Origin: Cerioporus squamosus
Lineage: Eukaryota; Basidiomycota; Agaricomycetes; Polyporales; Polyporaceae
Assembly (NCBI GenBank): GCA_022592435.1
Contig: JABYQS010000034.1
Span: 186,001 to 250,000, forward strand
DNA length: 64,000 nt
Direction of reading: 5' to 3'
Position 1 is the stretch's first letter, and each line of letters starts with the position of its first letter. Below the pieces are notes generated by a model, which searched no databases, was not told the origin of the DNA, and was given only the letters and a program-made list of their open reading frames with translations. This document shows positions 34,275-46,769 of the stretch, in pieces. Both the position numbers and the translations under genes were made by a program.

Positions 34275-35293
34275 TTTGTCTGGGTTCGCAGGTGTATGGG
34301 AGGGAATGGGGGAATGGGGATTAGGGAGGAGGCCGTAGCTGATCGTCGAGAAGATAAACCCACGGAGGCGCCCACGCTGACGTCCTTCGTACCCACCGGC
34401 CTCGGCCCGGCCTCCACGGTGGAAGAACGTCCTAACCAGGACCTGAACTTGTTGGACTTGTGTTGGAACTTGGACCCACCCTCCCTCTAGCCCGAGTCTG
34501 AGCTTGGGACGAGCCGTCGTCCAGAGCCCGGTCGTGTGCATCCACCGCCGTTAGTCTCTTTCCAGGAGCTAGATTGATACCCAACGAGGTCCAGGTCGAG
34601 CGTTGTCAAATCACATTCGCTGAACACACCAGCCCAGGCCTCCGCCACATGTTGAGACTGACTGGTCCCCGCCGTCATCATCGTAGGTTATGCATACTGC
34701 CTAGGGGAGACTAGGTTATGCCGCACCTGTATGTCATGCCAAAACAAGGAGAGAGACGAGCTGCGCATAGGCTGCAGGCTCGGTCTCGCACTCGTTCGGG
34801 ATGGCCTGGAATAGTCCATGCTGGTGAGTACTTAGTACTTCTATAGCGTCTGGTCATCCGGCGAACCCAACACTCACGCTCGTCCATTGTCAGAGTACTG
34901 CCGTTGATGAACCTACGATCGCCGTCTCGAGGTCTGCGTCTATCTGAGTCTCGGGGGATATACTCAGGCATAACCCCGCGGTCCTGCTCGACAATTCCTA
35001 CTGCTCTGGAGGGCGATGTGTGCACTGCGTCCTTGCCAGCCTGACATTCGCGGAAGACACGCCATACATTGAAAGAAACCTCACCACCGGCGTGGCACTT
35101 CAGCCAATCATGGAATCCTACTTGGTGACGAGTCTGTCAAATCAGCCACCCACCGAGGCTGACTGCCCAGTCAGCCTTCGGCCCATAGATACTTATGTGC
35201 AGCGCACCTCAGAACCCATCCACAGGCTCTTCTACCACCAACCACCACTCGGTCAACCCGTCCACTCAGGCAAGAACACCCCTCGACCGCAAG
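34275..35293. other. Divergent promoter region
   Basis: About 1 kb between the starts of the transketolase (minus) and oxalate decarboxylase (plus) genes, so it should hold both promoters. C/T-rich stretches on the minus strand just upstream of 34274 fit a leader. No gene is seen. Confidence 0.5.
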
Positions 35294-37316
35294 ATGCCTG
35301 CCCGCACTGCCAGCAAACTCTCTCGCAAGCTTCTCCCCGCCGTTCTCCTGGCATCCATCCTCGCAACCGCCCAATGCGCACCGCTCGGGACCTCCACCTC
35401 GGCCGCTCCTTCCCAAGCCCGACGGTGCCTTATGCGAGCGACGATCCCAACACCGAGCTCTGGGGTCCCTATTCGGACATCGTCCCCCAGGCACAGCGAG
35501 GAACCTACGGTGCGACGATCCTCGGCCCGCAGAACATTCCCTTGGAGCTGCAGAACCCGAGTTTGTTGGCCCCACCGACGACTGACCACGGTACTGTGTG
35601 AGTAGACAATATCATGGCTGAACGTCCCGGAGGCTGACCACATGCAGCGACAACGCGAAGTGGCCGTTCGCACTCAGCCACAATCGCTTGCAGACGGGGG
35701 GATGGGCACGCCAGCAGACCGGTACGTCGTATTGCAATCCTGGTGGGGACGTTGTATCAATTGCGTTGGTGCGCAGTTGCCGACATGCCCATTGCAACTG
35801 GCCTCGCGGGCGTCAACATGCGCCTGGAGAAGGGCGCCATCCGGTAAGTCTGTGCCCTGGTTGTAGCAGTCGTCGAGCTCACCCCTCATAGCGAGTTGCA
35901 CTGGCATAATGCGGCAGAATGGGCTTACGTCCTGAAGGTGAGCGTGCATGTGTGTTCACGTGTCCTCGTATTGAAATGAATCTCGTCGACAGGGCACTGC
36001 GCAGATCTCGACAGTGACCGCAGAAGGGCAGAACTACGTCGCGAATGTCGTGAGTGACCTCCAGCTGCATTGAGTGGGGCATGAACGAAGTCTGCCGTCA
36101 CAGCCCGAGGGATCGCTCTGGTACTTCCCGTCAGGTCAGCCGCACTCGATCCAAGCTACCGGCGACGGCCCGGATGGCGTCGAGTTTCTCCTGGTCTTCG
36201 ACAACGGAAAGTTTAATGAGAACGACACGTTCTTGGTAAACAATCCATCCGGATGCCGATACGGCTGAGATTGACTTTATGCAACGCAGTTGACGGATTG
36301 GCTCGCCCACGTGCCGAAGGAAGTCCTCGCGAAGAACTTCCACATGAGCGAAGCTGCGTTCGATCGCATCCCCGGGCAGGAGCTGTACATCTTCCCTGGA
36401 CGTGCGTAACCTTCACTGCTTCCTCTTCACCGGTCCTCCTCCCGCTTACATTGTTCGTTGGGGTACCCGGTTCCTCCAGCCGTGCCCTCTGACAACCAGC
36501 AAGCGCCGCAGAGCCCCTACGGAACGACACCCGAGCCATACACGTTCGACTTTGCAAGCATGACGCCGACGCAGTACCCCGGAGGCACGGTCAAGGTCGC
36601 CGACTCGCGCAACTTCAAGGTGGCGAAGACCATCGCGGTTGCAGAAGTGACCGTCCAGCCTGGCGCCATGCGCGAGCTGCATGTAAGTGGAGCTCGTAAG
36701 ACATGTCGGCACGGAATCCGGTTATTGAGTGACTGCGCTTCAGTGGCATCCTTCGGACGACGAGTGGACGTTCTTCATGTGAGTGCTGGCGGCACTCCTG
36801 CGTCGGTCCAGCGTGGGCTGATTCTATGGTGCGCAGCGAGGGCACTGCGCGCACTACCCTGTTTGCGGCGAGCGGCAACGCGAGGACGTTTGACTACCAA
36901 GGCGGCGACATAGCCTACGTCCCCGGCTCCTACGGCAAGTTGTCTGATAACCTCGTACTCGCGCCGCTCACTGACATCACCATGTTGTCATCTCAGGACA
37001 TTACATCGAGAACACGGGAACTGCAACGCTGCGCTTTCTGGAGCTTTTGAAGACCGGTGAGTGTCGGAACGATGGTGTCACCTACTCGTCTAGGGACTTA
37101 CAGGATGCCGGCTTCATAGATGTGTTCAGGGACATCAGCCTGAACCAGGTGGGTTTCCGGACTATGATCCAAGGAGCCGTGAACGTGCTGACCTTGTTTG
37201 ATTGACAGTGGCTTGCCCTCACGCCTCCGGAGCTGGTGAAGGCACACCTCCAGCTGTCGGACGAGGCCATCTCGCAGCTGAGCAAAGTCAAGCCGGTGGT
37301 CGTTGCGCCTCTGTAG
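35294..37316 (+). CDS. Oxalate decarboxylase (bicupin), secreted; frame broken once
   Basis: A signal peptide ([20 protein letters not shown]...) opens the gene. Thirteen exons follow: 35294-35597, 35648-35721, 35777-35843, 35892-35937, 35993-36049, 36104-36235, 36290-36401, 36480-36682, 36744-36778, 36837-36934, 36997-37056, 37120-37148 and 37209-37316. Two cupin domains bind manganese: [13 protein letters not shown] with [10 protein letters not shown] in the first, [14 protein letters not shown] with [12 protein letters not shown] in the second. Oxalate decarboxylase converts oxalate to formate and CO2 and is characteristic of wood-decay fungi. Within exon 1 the signal-peptide frame and the frame of the mature protein (VPYASDDPN) differ by one base near CCC at 35418-35420. 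No intron explains this. Intron 10 has a GC donor. With one extra base the product would be 441 residues. Confidence 0.88.
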
Positions 37317-37719
37317 ACCTATTTCCGTCTTGCTCGCTCCTGCTCGGGCTTGTGTTGCTACGGTATCTTATCTAGTTTGTATGGGGATCTTATCTTTATG
37401 GCCGATGATTGGCCGCCACACTGGCGACTGCCATACGGGGCGACATCGGGGCTTGCCGGCGACGACGAAAATGTGACGCCATAAACTCCCGATTTGGGGT
37501 CGAGTGGATCCTGCAAGGGTTGGCTGAGTGGATGGGTTCTGTCCGGTAGCCGCCTCCGCTGTCTCTGCCATGTTCGCTCTCCATATTTCATGACTCTTTA
37601 GAGCTCTTGTCCTCTTCCATCTCCCTCGTCTCATCCCCGTAGACTCTTAGACCCCCTCCCGGGCCCCCCAAGGCTTGTGAGCTGAGCCCCTCTCGACATC
37701 GTAGACGCACCTGTCCAAG
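37317..37719. other. Intergenic region
   Basis: 3' flank of oxalate decarboxylase and promoter of the phosphatase gene. No gene and no obvious TATA box. Confidence 0.5.
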
Positions 37720-40043
37720 ATGCCGCGCATAGCGACCTCGCACCGACCCTCGAGATCGAGCACTACCGTCCTCCTCGTCTTCGTCGTCGCCGTCCTCGCT
37801 CTGGCTTACTTGAACGAGCCCATGCTCGTCTCCCGGGTCCAGCACGTCTCCTTGACGTCCTTGACGACCCTCAAGAAGAAGAAACACAAGTTCCGTACGT
37901 CGCCACCGTCTGTCGGTTTACGCACTGCGCTCACAATGTCCATGCAGCGTTCCCCGACTTTAACAGGTATATCCACAGCCAAACATTGACCACGAAGGAC
38001 TTCGGACTCGGTGAGTGGTCTGCGCGCGTACGTTTGCATGACACACTGACCCCTTCCGCAATGCAGAGGCACCCGACGAGCGAGTGATCATCGTCGGCGA
38101 CACTCACGGCATGAATGGCTCTCTCCAGTAAGTTGCACGTTCGTCGGCGGAATCACCGAGCGGGCGCTCCGCCATTCATATGCGCGGTAGCAGCGACGCA
38201 CACAGCCCGTTCAAGGGACCGTGGATACTTCCGGGTACCTTCGCAGTGCCAGTAGGAGTGCCCACGGTCCTTCTCCGGATAACACGTGTGCATCTCTCGG
38301 TGCCTCCTTGGAATACATAGCACGCTCGAATGTCGTGGTGCTGACTGTTTCCGTTCTCACACAGAAACCTGTTGTCGACCGTCCAATACAATCCGCACAG
38401 GGACACCCTCTTTTTGGCCGGGGACATCCTCGCCAAATCCACTGAGGCCGGCTCGCTCGCAATCCTCGACTTCCTCTCGCAGCACCGGCAGGGGAACTGC
38501 TACGTACACGCCAGTGCTAGTGCCGATGCAGGTCCAGACCCCAACTCTTCGGCATCCGCGCAGAAGAAGCAGGCCGCCTGCAAGAAGGTCCATGCAGTGC
38601 GCGGGAACCATGACCAAATGATCGTTCAGTGGCGGGCGTGGCGCGAGTGGTTCGAAGGCCTGCAGCTCACCTTCCCTTCGGCGCAGTCGTACCCTCGCCG
38701 TATCCCCCCTTTGGCAGCACTCAACTCTAATGCGGCCCACACGAGCTCCGCGACCTATGATGCCGGCCCGCCTGTGGGCACAGGTTCGCAGTTCCTCGCG
38801 CTTGTCGAGTCGGAATGGCTCCGTGACCGGACCAGCGACCCTACCGGTGCAGGCGCGGACGCGCAGGAGTGGGTGGACACCATGCGCAAGCGCGCTGTGG
38901 GTACCTGGCGCGAGGAGTGGTGGAGAAGGATTCCGCAGCCCGGGAAGGGTCGGTCAAGCAAGGACTTCATCATGTTGGGAGACCACTACTGGATCGCTAG
39001 GTGAGTATATGCGCTTATTTCGCCGACCACCCGAGCTTGCTGACGCTTTGCACGCACGTTGTAGGGACATGAAACCAGAACATGCCGAGTTCCTCTTCTC
39101 GCTGCCGCTCGTCATACACGTCCCGTCCGAGCACTTCTTCCTTGTACACGGCGGTTTGCTCCCCTCCGACCCCCGCCGACCCGCCGACGACAAACATCAG
39201 CCCCTCGCACATCCTCCTTCTCCTGACGGCGACGACGATAGCGAGCGGAACGTCGATGACGACGATTACGAGTACCCTACATTAGACCCTGCCTCTGTTC
39301 AGAAGGTCTTCCCGCGGTTGGCCTCGCTCGAGCTGGACGACGAAGTCGAGGAGCTGCGGGTGCTGCAGGAACGTGCGCTCATCCACGAAGTGCCGCACAA
39401 TCGAGACCCGTGGGTGGTCCTGAACATCCGGAGCGTGCGGAAGGGCGGCAAGGTGTCCCGGCGCAGCGACAAGGGCACTCCCTGGGCAAAGATCTGGAAC
39501 GGCCAGATGAAGCGCTGCGGCGGGTTCCATAATACCACTGCGCCTGCAGATTCTTACCTTGACGAGGACGAGGAAGATGGCCTTGGCAAGGGTGCAGGTG
39601 CGCATCCGCTTCCGTGCTATCCGTCCACCGTCGTGTATGGCCACGCCGCTTCGCGCGACCTGGATGTCCGCCGCTGGACCGTCGGGCTGGACACGGGCTG
39701 CTTGTACGGCCGGCGCCTCACTGCGCTTGTCCTCACGCGCGCGCAGCACGAGCACGAGAAGTACGCCCCATCGCGTACCGTCCGCGATGACGCCGAGGAT
39801 GACGACGAAGAGGAGTCGAGCGAGGAGGAAGAGGACGAAGAGCTCCTCAGCGATGAGTACGCACACGAGGGGCCGTTCGAGGGCGTGAACGGCCAGTTCG
39901 CGCGTGTCGCGGGCGGGTCGGTCGTCAGCCGCTCGCGCAGGCCAAAGTCGTGGACGAGGAAGATCAGGTTTGGTGACAAGGACTCGGACTTGGCTGCGAA
40001 GCTTGTTAGCATCAAGTGCCCCAAGATGGCGGACTTGTCGTGA
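37720..40043 (+). CDS. Ppn2-like vacuolar endopolyphosphatase (calcineurin-like phosphoesterase)
   Basis: Five exons (37720-37894, 37948-38010, 38067-38127, 38365-39000, 39065-40043) give 637 residues. An N-terminal transmembrane anchor (TVLLVFVVAVLALAYLNEPM) precedes the metallophosphoesterase core. The core motifs are in order: GDTHG, LAGDILAKS, VRGNHDQM, FLVHGGLL and VYGHAASRDL. The domain is interrupted by a long acidic insertion (about residues 320-345), and a second acidic run (DDAEDDDEEESSEEEEDEE) lies near the C-terminus. Yeast Ppn2 has the same plan and cleaves inorganic polyphosphate in the vacuole with zinc or cobalt; activity here is inferred. Intron 3 is 237 nt, longer than the others, and a missed small exon there cannot be excluded. 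Confidence 0.85.
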
Positions 40044-40552
40044 GCGTAGACCATCTTACCGCGGCCGTCTCGCGGAGAGAGAAGATTCTGGCAGTTCCCT
40101 AGCCCAGGGAGCCTTCTGGCTAGCCTGAGGTTGTGTATTTTTACGGCGTTGACTCGCGTCTTGATGGTTATTCGTAGTAATTGCTTATAGTGTCTAGTTG
40201 GTGGTTACGGCTAGTTATATCATAGTTCGCGTCCGTTTGGTTACATACGCTCATAAGCTGTAGCATCTTCTTGTCTATATGTAGATATCCCCGCGTCATA
40301 TGGTGACGACTCGAACGAGTATCTGCAGTGAAGCTAGTGAAGTCTCGAGCTCATTCGAACCGCAGTGCTAGTGGAGCCGCCTTGACTTGAAGTTCAGGTA
40401 TCTCGGGCGCTTGAACCTCTGTCTCAACTTTCCTCCGTACCGTTATGACCTGCCATGGACTTCAGCACCCTGTCACCGCCATAGTTGGACGAGTGTTTAC
40501 ACATGCATTCGACAACGACACCAAAACATAGCAGGAAAGCATGGGTTATAAG
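40044..40552. other. Convergent intergenic region
   Basis: Between the 3' ends of the phosphatase and the small heat-shock gene. Nothing coding is seen. Confidence 0.6.
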
Positions 40553-41683
40553 TTAACAAGTGAGTGACCGAAACATCCTCTTCGCCCGAACCCTTCCGCA
40601 CACGGGTATCGTCAACACGAGTGGTATTCTGACATTCCTGAGAGCGCAGTCTGTCTCACGGGAATAATGAGCTTGGGGCAAAGCAGATAGTGAAGACGGG
40701 CCACGTACGTCCATGTCGGGTATCGTCCTCGGATCGGGAGTCTGCTCCGTGTCGCTGTCTGCGCGCACGCACTTCGAGTTGGGTAACGTCAAGGTTAACC
40801 TCTGGCCGTCCCGGGATGCACGGACCTCTTCGAACTAGCAAGCAGCCGCGTCAACACCCCACGTCGATGGGCAGCTCGCTGAAGTCTGAAGCTCAACACG
40901 CAATCACGCACCTTTGTGCCATCCGGCAGCGGGATCGTATGGCTGTACCTCCGGACCTCCCTCTCGCGCAACACCACGTCCCCATCCTGCCTCTCAATTG
41001 TCCTCTCTACGCGCCAGCTGACGATCAGCCTGCTTGTCCGGTAGCTGACGTGCATATCCTGCTTCTTCACCCCAGCCATGTCGAACGTCACGAGCATCTG
41101 TGCAAGACCCGTCCCCCCACCGCGCCAAAATGCAGTCAGCTCTAGCTCTCAAATGCGAGCGGACCACCTGGTGCTCACGTTCTTCCCGTCGGGGGACTCC
41201 CGGAAGTTCACGCTGAGGCGCACGTCCACGACTCGTTGGACCGATTGGCCAGATGGGAAGACGGACGGCCTACCTCGATCTCCGCTTCGTCACGCGCTTC
41301 TTCGTCTGCGGCGGCGTGGGTTGTTGTACTTGCGTCTGCGACGATTGCGATTGCTGGGACGGCGACTGCGAGGCGCCCTCGAGCGACTTGACCTTGGACG
41401 GCGACGACGCCAGCTCGCGCTCCTTCGTCTGCATCACCTCCTCCCATATCGGATCAAGCGACGTCTCTCCGACCGGCGCTGGCGAGATTGGGAAGTTGGC
41501 GTCCACGGGTGAGTAGAAGGGCGTCGAAGGCGAGGGCGGCGAGGGCGCAGTCGGTCGTCGGATGTCGTCCGAGAACGAGAGGGGTGTCAGAGCTGGGATC
41601 TCGCGTGGGGCGAAGGCTCGCTCGAAGAGCTTGTCGAACGCCTCGAGCGAATGTCGGGGCTTCCTGAACGGTGTTGACGGCAT
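40553..41683 (-). CDS. Hsp20-family small heat-shock protein
   Basis: Four exons (41683-41274, 41212-41179, 41097-40912, 40834-40553) give 303 residues. The first exon encodes a Pro/Ser/Gln-rich N-terminal arm with KKRVTKRRS at its end. The alpha-crystallin domain starts at SVNFRESPDGKNMLVTFDMA, continues GVKKQDMHVSYRTSRLIVSW and reaches the strand FEEVRASRDGQRLTLTLPNS. This matches the pattern of a sheet-forming ACD with the G-V-K-K-x-D motif. The residues after TLPNS to the stop at 40553 look non-conserved; a further intron near 40722 would shorten the tail, so the C-terminus is uncertain. Small heat-shock proteins hold unfolding clients as oligomers. The N-terminal arm is longer than usual. 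No clear heat-shock element array was found close to the start. Confidence 0.78.
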
Positions 41684-42474
41684 CCCAATCTGATACGACG
41701 AAATCACGAACGACCAGAGGGTGTGCGGGGAACGAGGCGCTCAGGGCGGGGTTAGCGGGACGGTGAGCGGGACGGGCTTGTGTGCTGGGCAAGGTATCGA
41801 GCGTGGAAGCAGAGCAGGTTGCAGGGGGGCAGCGGGGTCAATATATTCGAGTAGGTATCCTGACGTGATGGGAGCGTGCTGGTCTTCGCCTCGCCGCGGG
41901 ACGCCTGGGGCCTTACCTGAGCAGATCAGCTGCAGCCGTGCATCCTGCGCGAGAGCGGCGCGTACATTTCTCATCTAGATGCGTGCATCCACGCTCGCGC
42001 GAAGTCGGCCGGTACTCGCCTTGAGCGGAGCTCGATGCGATTCTCGACGCCTCGGAGAGGCGAGCGTGTCAGCACATCGTGCCGTGTGCTTCATGTAACA
42101 CGAGAAGCACCCTTTCGCTCCCTTCATACCCGTCCGACCAAATGGGCCATGAAGGAAGCAGGGAATCGTCAGCCACAGCTTGTCAGATGTCGCACATCTC
42201 CCTGCCTCGCGGTCGCCATGAGGCGACATCATGCAGCCAGGCATGTTCTGCGGCTTTCCGGAAAGTGTTGGGACGACACGCGCGATGCGTGCACGCGGAA
42301 CAAGCTCTCATGCGTCCAAAGTGCGCGTCGCGAAGTGTGGATCAAGAGTGAGACCAAGATAGCATAAAAGTACATATGGAGCGTCGCAGCGCCTGCGTAA
42401 GGAGAGAGAGACTACAGTACAGCAACTCGGAGATGTGGAGAAATACGTACGTACACGACTAGGGTGACTATGCA
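41684..42474. other. Promoter region of the small heat-shock gene
   Basis: Nothing coding is convincing. TTCCGGAA at about 42257-42264 is a single head-to-head heat-shock half-site pair some 575 bases upstream of the start; three or more alternating units would be expected for a functional element, so this is only suggestive. Confidence 0.4.
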
Positions 42475-45400
42475 TCATGAACCGTCGCCCGGCATCATCG
42501 GCTTGAACTTCTTGTTCGTGTATCCTCCCGTAGCACGGCCCATCCCAAGCCGTCGCTTGACGGCGGTCGACTTTGCTGAAGCGTCCGCCGATCGTGCTGC
42601 GGGAGAGGAGTCACTGGAAGAAGTCCGGCTAGATGAAGGGATCGATGGACCCGAGGACGATGGATGTGCATCCGCGGGAGAGGACCGAGGAGAACATTTG
42701 GGCAGCAGTGGTCCTGAGACAGCGGACGAGTCCTCCACCTTCACGAATCCCAGTGGACGACCCATAGCGGCTGCCGAGCGCCTTCCCCAGTCTGCCTGCG
42801 TGTACGGTTCCGGTTTGATAGGTGGAAGCACTGGCCGGCCAACCTGCGGGTGCGGGAGAAATACAGCTGGGGTTGAAGTGGGCTCCATCTTCACCGCACT
42901 TGACGAAGCCTTGCCCTTCAGGTGGACGACAGCAGCCTGGGCGGTCGAGGGAGGCTCCAACTTCACAATTCCTGGCTCCAGTTTGACGGGAGATCGCGGA
43001 CGCCGACCTTCAGCAGGTTCAGTAGCCTTGGCTTTGCCTTTCCCCTTGGACGGCGAGTCGTCAGCGGCCGTGCCTTTGTGTGCCCCAGGCTGAATCATCC
43101 AGCTGCGCAGATCATTACCAGTGGGGAGTCCGCGTGTTTTTGCTGCGTTGACCACCCGCCCGCTAGACGAGGCCAGCGGCGATACGGCGTTGACAGTGCG
43201 ACCATTAGACGGCGGCTTCTTGGCGAGGGACGCACTATCTGAGATGGACGACGAAGACTGTGGTAAATTTCGAACCACCTCGCCACGATGGGCGTTGTTG
43301 AAGTGCACCAGACTACTCGCCACGAACATGGGGGGCTCTGCGAGAACGTCAGCTTAGCTGTCAATGCAGGCATAGAAGCTAGGCATGCCTGGGACGTCGT
43401 CATCGTCGTCAATTTCGATAACATCCATCGGCTCCTGCTTCATTGCCTGTGGCGGCTTCTGTTGGCGCGGCTGATTCTGATGCTGTGGGGGCTTCTGGTG
43501 CTGTGGTGGCCTCTGGTGCTTGGTGCTGGGCGGTTGCAGTATCCGGCCGTTGCCAGGGAATCGCGGGTGCTGCTCTGGAACAGGTGCGCCAGGATACCTC
43601 TGTGGAACGCCATATCCATTGACATGGACGTTCGGCAGGTCTCTGAAGGGAGCGTTGGGACCCCATACTGGATGTCTGCCTGTCCGTTCGCTATATGCGT
43701 GCATAGTCAGGCAAAGAGCGCTGACATTGCAGGGAGATACTAACTATTCAGCGACCTTCTGGGCTACCTCAGCGTCGATTGGGAGTGGACGGCTGTTCAG
43801 CACCATCGAGAGGGTTGATCGGTCTTGAGGCGTCAAGGAAGGCAGCTCCTCGGAGAAAGTTCCCCTCGTCTGCGATACGACCCATGAGGATTCGAGAAGG
43901 CGCGACTAGGTACTATCGCACGGACCTTTGAATCACCGCGCACAGCAGCAATGAACCGCGATACCGACTGGGGCTTCGATTCTCCGGACATCATGCGTGT
44001 CGTTGTGTGCGTGAGATACAGGAGGCCTTGTGCGCGAGTGCATGCGACGTAGAGCAATCGACTACATAGGAGTCATTTATGTATCAAGTCAGCATATTGG
44101 AAGTAATGTGTGGATGTAAACTCACAGCTCCTCCTCGATGTCCTCAGCGCGAGATGAAGGGAATACGCCATCAACAACTGCTTGAGCATCAGCCATGGCG
44201 CACTGGAAGCAGTTGTCAATCCAGCTTACCTGCCGGTATCATGACAACCGCCCATTCAAGGCCCTTCGCTGCATGGCACGTCGATATGGTCACTTTCTGA
44301 TCAACCGTAAGTGACCACAAACTGAGGGAGAAACGGCCAGACTTGCCTCCTTGCTCTTCTCCTCTTCTGCAGTCTCAGTGTCAGTCGAGAGCATCGAGGC
44401 TTGCAGGAACAGCCGCAGAGGCGTGTCTCTATTGTGGTCGTCAGCGACGTGAAGTAGCTATCTATGTGAACTCACCCCATAGGTTGGCTCCCAGCTCGCC
44501 TCCGATCCTCGACTTGGTCCGCGTCCCACTCACCCAAGTTGTCACCCCACAACTCCTCGTGAGCAGCGTCCTCAGCATCCCGCATTTGCTTCTCAACCGC
44601 CGAAGGCATCCCGTTCTCGACTTCAGTGGCGAAGTTGATCAGCTCTTGCACATTGTCCCATCTACTCTCGTAGTCTGGCTGTGTCTTCCGCAGGTGCTCC
44701 CCGTAGTTGATCAGTTCCAGGAATGACTGGATTAGCTTTGACGGAGACATGCCCTACACAGTGAGACTGGAGTAAGCATGACTAGCATTGCAACAAGGGA
44801 GTAGGTGAACCTACCTCATTTGCAAACTTCCGCATGTCGCGAATAACTCCCACAAAGGTACCGAGTTTCTTCTTGACAGGCGGCTTGATGTCAGGGATCT
44901 TACCGTCAACAATGCGCTCGACAACTTTCAAGGGAGGGATCTTGAGCTGCTCAGCTCGGTGTAGCAGCTCAGCCACAGTCTGAAGACTCGGTTCAGCATC
45001 TGGGAGACGGGTGGTGAAGATGACGGGGACGCATATAGGTACCTTCTCTCCCACGGACCGGGAGGGGACGTTCACGACACGCGTGAATGCCGGAACAAAG
45101 GCTGGGTTGTCGATTAGCTGCAGATATGCCAGAACGTCCTTGATCTGTATAACGGTCAGACCGGTGGCTGGGCAGAACGAAGATATCATAGCACCTCCAA
45201 ACGTTCGAAGAACTTGTGTCCCGCCAAGACCCTGTTCGGTATGCCTTCTTTCTGAAGCGCGCTCTCGATTGTTCTGGAGAGCGCATTGAAGCGCAGGAGG
45301 ACGACAAAGTCATTCCAGTTCAGCATCCCGCCGGAGAAGGCCACGAGACGCTTGATCTCGGCTGCAATGAACCCAGCCTCCACTTGTTCCATAGGGAACG

Positions 45401-46769
45401 CGCGGAGGACGGGAGTCGGCCCTTTCGGATGAGATGTGTTCAAGGTCTTCTGTATCCGATTCTTGTCTTGATGTCGCGTCAGTGCAAGACTCGGAAAGTG
45501 GAAGAAGGGCGTGTCTACCTTGCGAGATAATCGCCATACTTGCCGCCAAGATCGAGGCGGTTGAGCGATAGTTCTGTTCCAGGTAGATCTGCTGGGTAGT
45601 GGGGAAGTCTTGATTGCACAGTCAGGCCCTTCTGCTACATGCAAGTTGTCGATTCGGACGCACCTCTCTTCATATTGGCCAGGTTCTCAATCTCTGCGGA
45701 ACGCCACCCATAGACTACAGAGGTATCAGACCATGAACGATAACATTGTGAAAGGATTCGACTCACTCGACTGGTCGGGGTCGCCGACGATGGTTACGCA
45801 ACGACATGTTTGGGCAATGTATCGCATTAGCTCATACTGCGTCGTGTTGGTGTCCTGGCTGGCGGCAGACCATCAGCATCGGCGAGGACAAATACGGCAC
45901 ATACTCACTACTCATCCACAAGAACGTGTTGGCACCAACTAGACGCCTTCTTCTGTTGCGCGAAGAGCTTGACACCGAAGAGTAGGAGGTCGTCGAAGTC
46001 AAGACCGTTTGACCCCCGGAGGGTCTTCTCATACTCCTTATAGATGGAGGCAATAACATGCCCGAGCTTGCCTTCCAGTAGGTCCGGCTTGGTTTTGTTA
46101 GCAAAGTGGCGCAAATTCCGCTCCTCGTCGCTGAACTTGTTGTATTCCGCGACTTTCTTCAAGGCGTCGTCCGCAGTGAGGCCCTTCGCCTTCAGCTTGG
46201 AGATCATTGATAGCACCGAACCCTCCTTCAAAGAAATGTTGTTCTCTTTGAGGAATTCCTCGTGCTGCTTCAGGAGCTTGGCGACGATCTTCTTGCTGTG
46301 GAGCGCGCATATAGGGACCATGGTGGTGTTTGCTCACCGAAACCACTCACCTCTCATCCGCATCGCATACTGTGAAGTTCCCCTCTATCCCTACATACTT
46401 CGCGTATCTCCTCAAGAACTTGGCGCAGAGCGCGTGAAATGTTCCCATCTTGATCTGTGCGGTGCTATCCTTGCCGATGAGCTTGACGAGCCGTTCGCGC
46501 ATCTCGTTTGCGGCCTTGTTCGTGAAGGTGACCGCGCATATAGACCATGGGGGGAGGTAGCAGTTCGTGATAAGGTGAGCAATCCGCATGGTGAGCACTT
46601 TCGTCTTCCCGCTGCCTGGGCCGGCGAGAATCTGCAAGGGTATCTGAGGCGAGTGCTGCACGGCTAACGGGGAGAGTCAGCAAGGGTCGGCATACATGGC
46701 GGAGAGGAAGAACGCACCTTGTAGCTGAGCAGGATTCAAATCCTTGAGCAGATCGTTGACACTTGTCAT
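42475..46769 (-). CDS. SRS2: Srs2-like UvrD-family DNA helicase
   Basis: The gene starts MTSVNDLLKDLNPAQLQ (46769-46718) and is spliced from many short exons, about 1,150-1,200 residues in total. Superfamily 1A helicase motifs appear in order. AGPGSGKTKVLTMRIAHLI is the Walker A, followed by VTFTNKAANEMRERL and GTFHALCAKFLR. DFDDLLLFGVK and LVDEFQDTN are next, the latter motif II. GDPDQSIYGWR, LEQNYRSTASIL, VTISTCHAAKGLEW and LLYVACTRAQ complete the set. The architecture and length match yeast Srs2, which removes Rad51 filaments and restrains recombination at stalled forks. The C-terminal third is disordered, Pro/Gln- and Ser-rich, with a VIEIDDDDD segment encoded at about 43389-43427 that resembles a SUMO-interacting motif. 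Exact exon borders in the middle were not all verified. Confidence 0.88.

Noticed and set aside
42252..42268. Heat-shock element for the Hsp20 gene
   Set aside because: Only one inverted TTC/GAA pair far upstream (about 575 bases); a functional element needs three or more alternating units.
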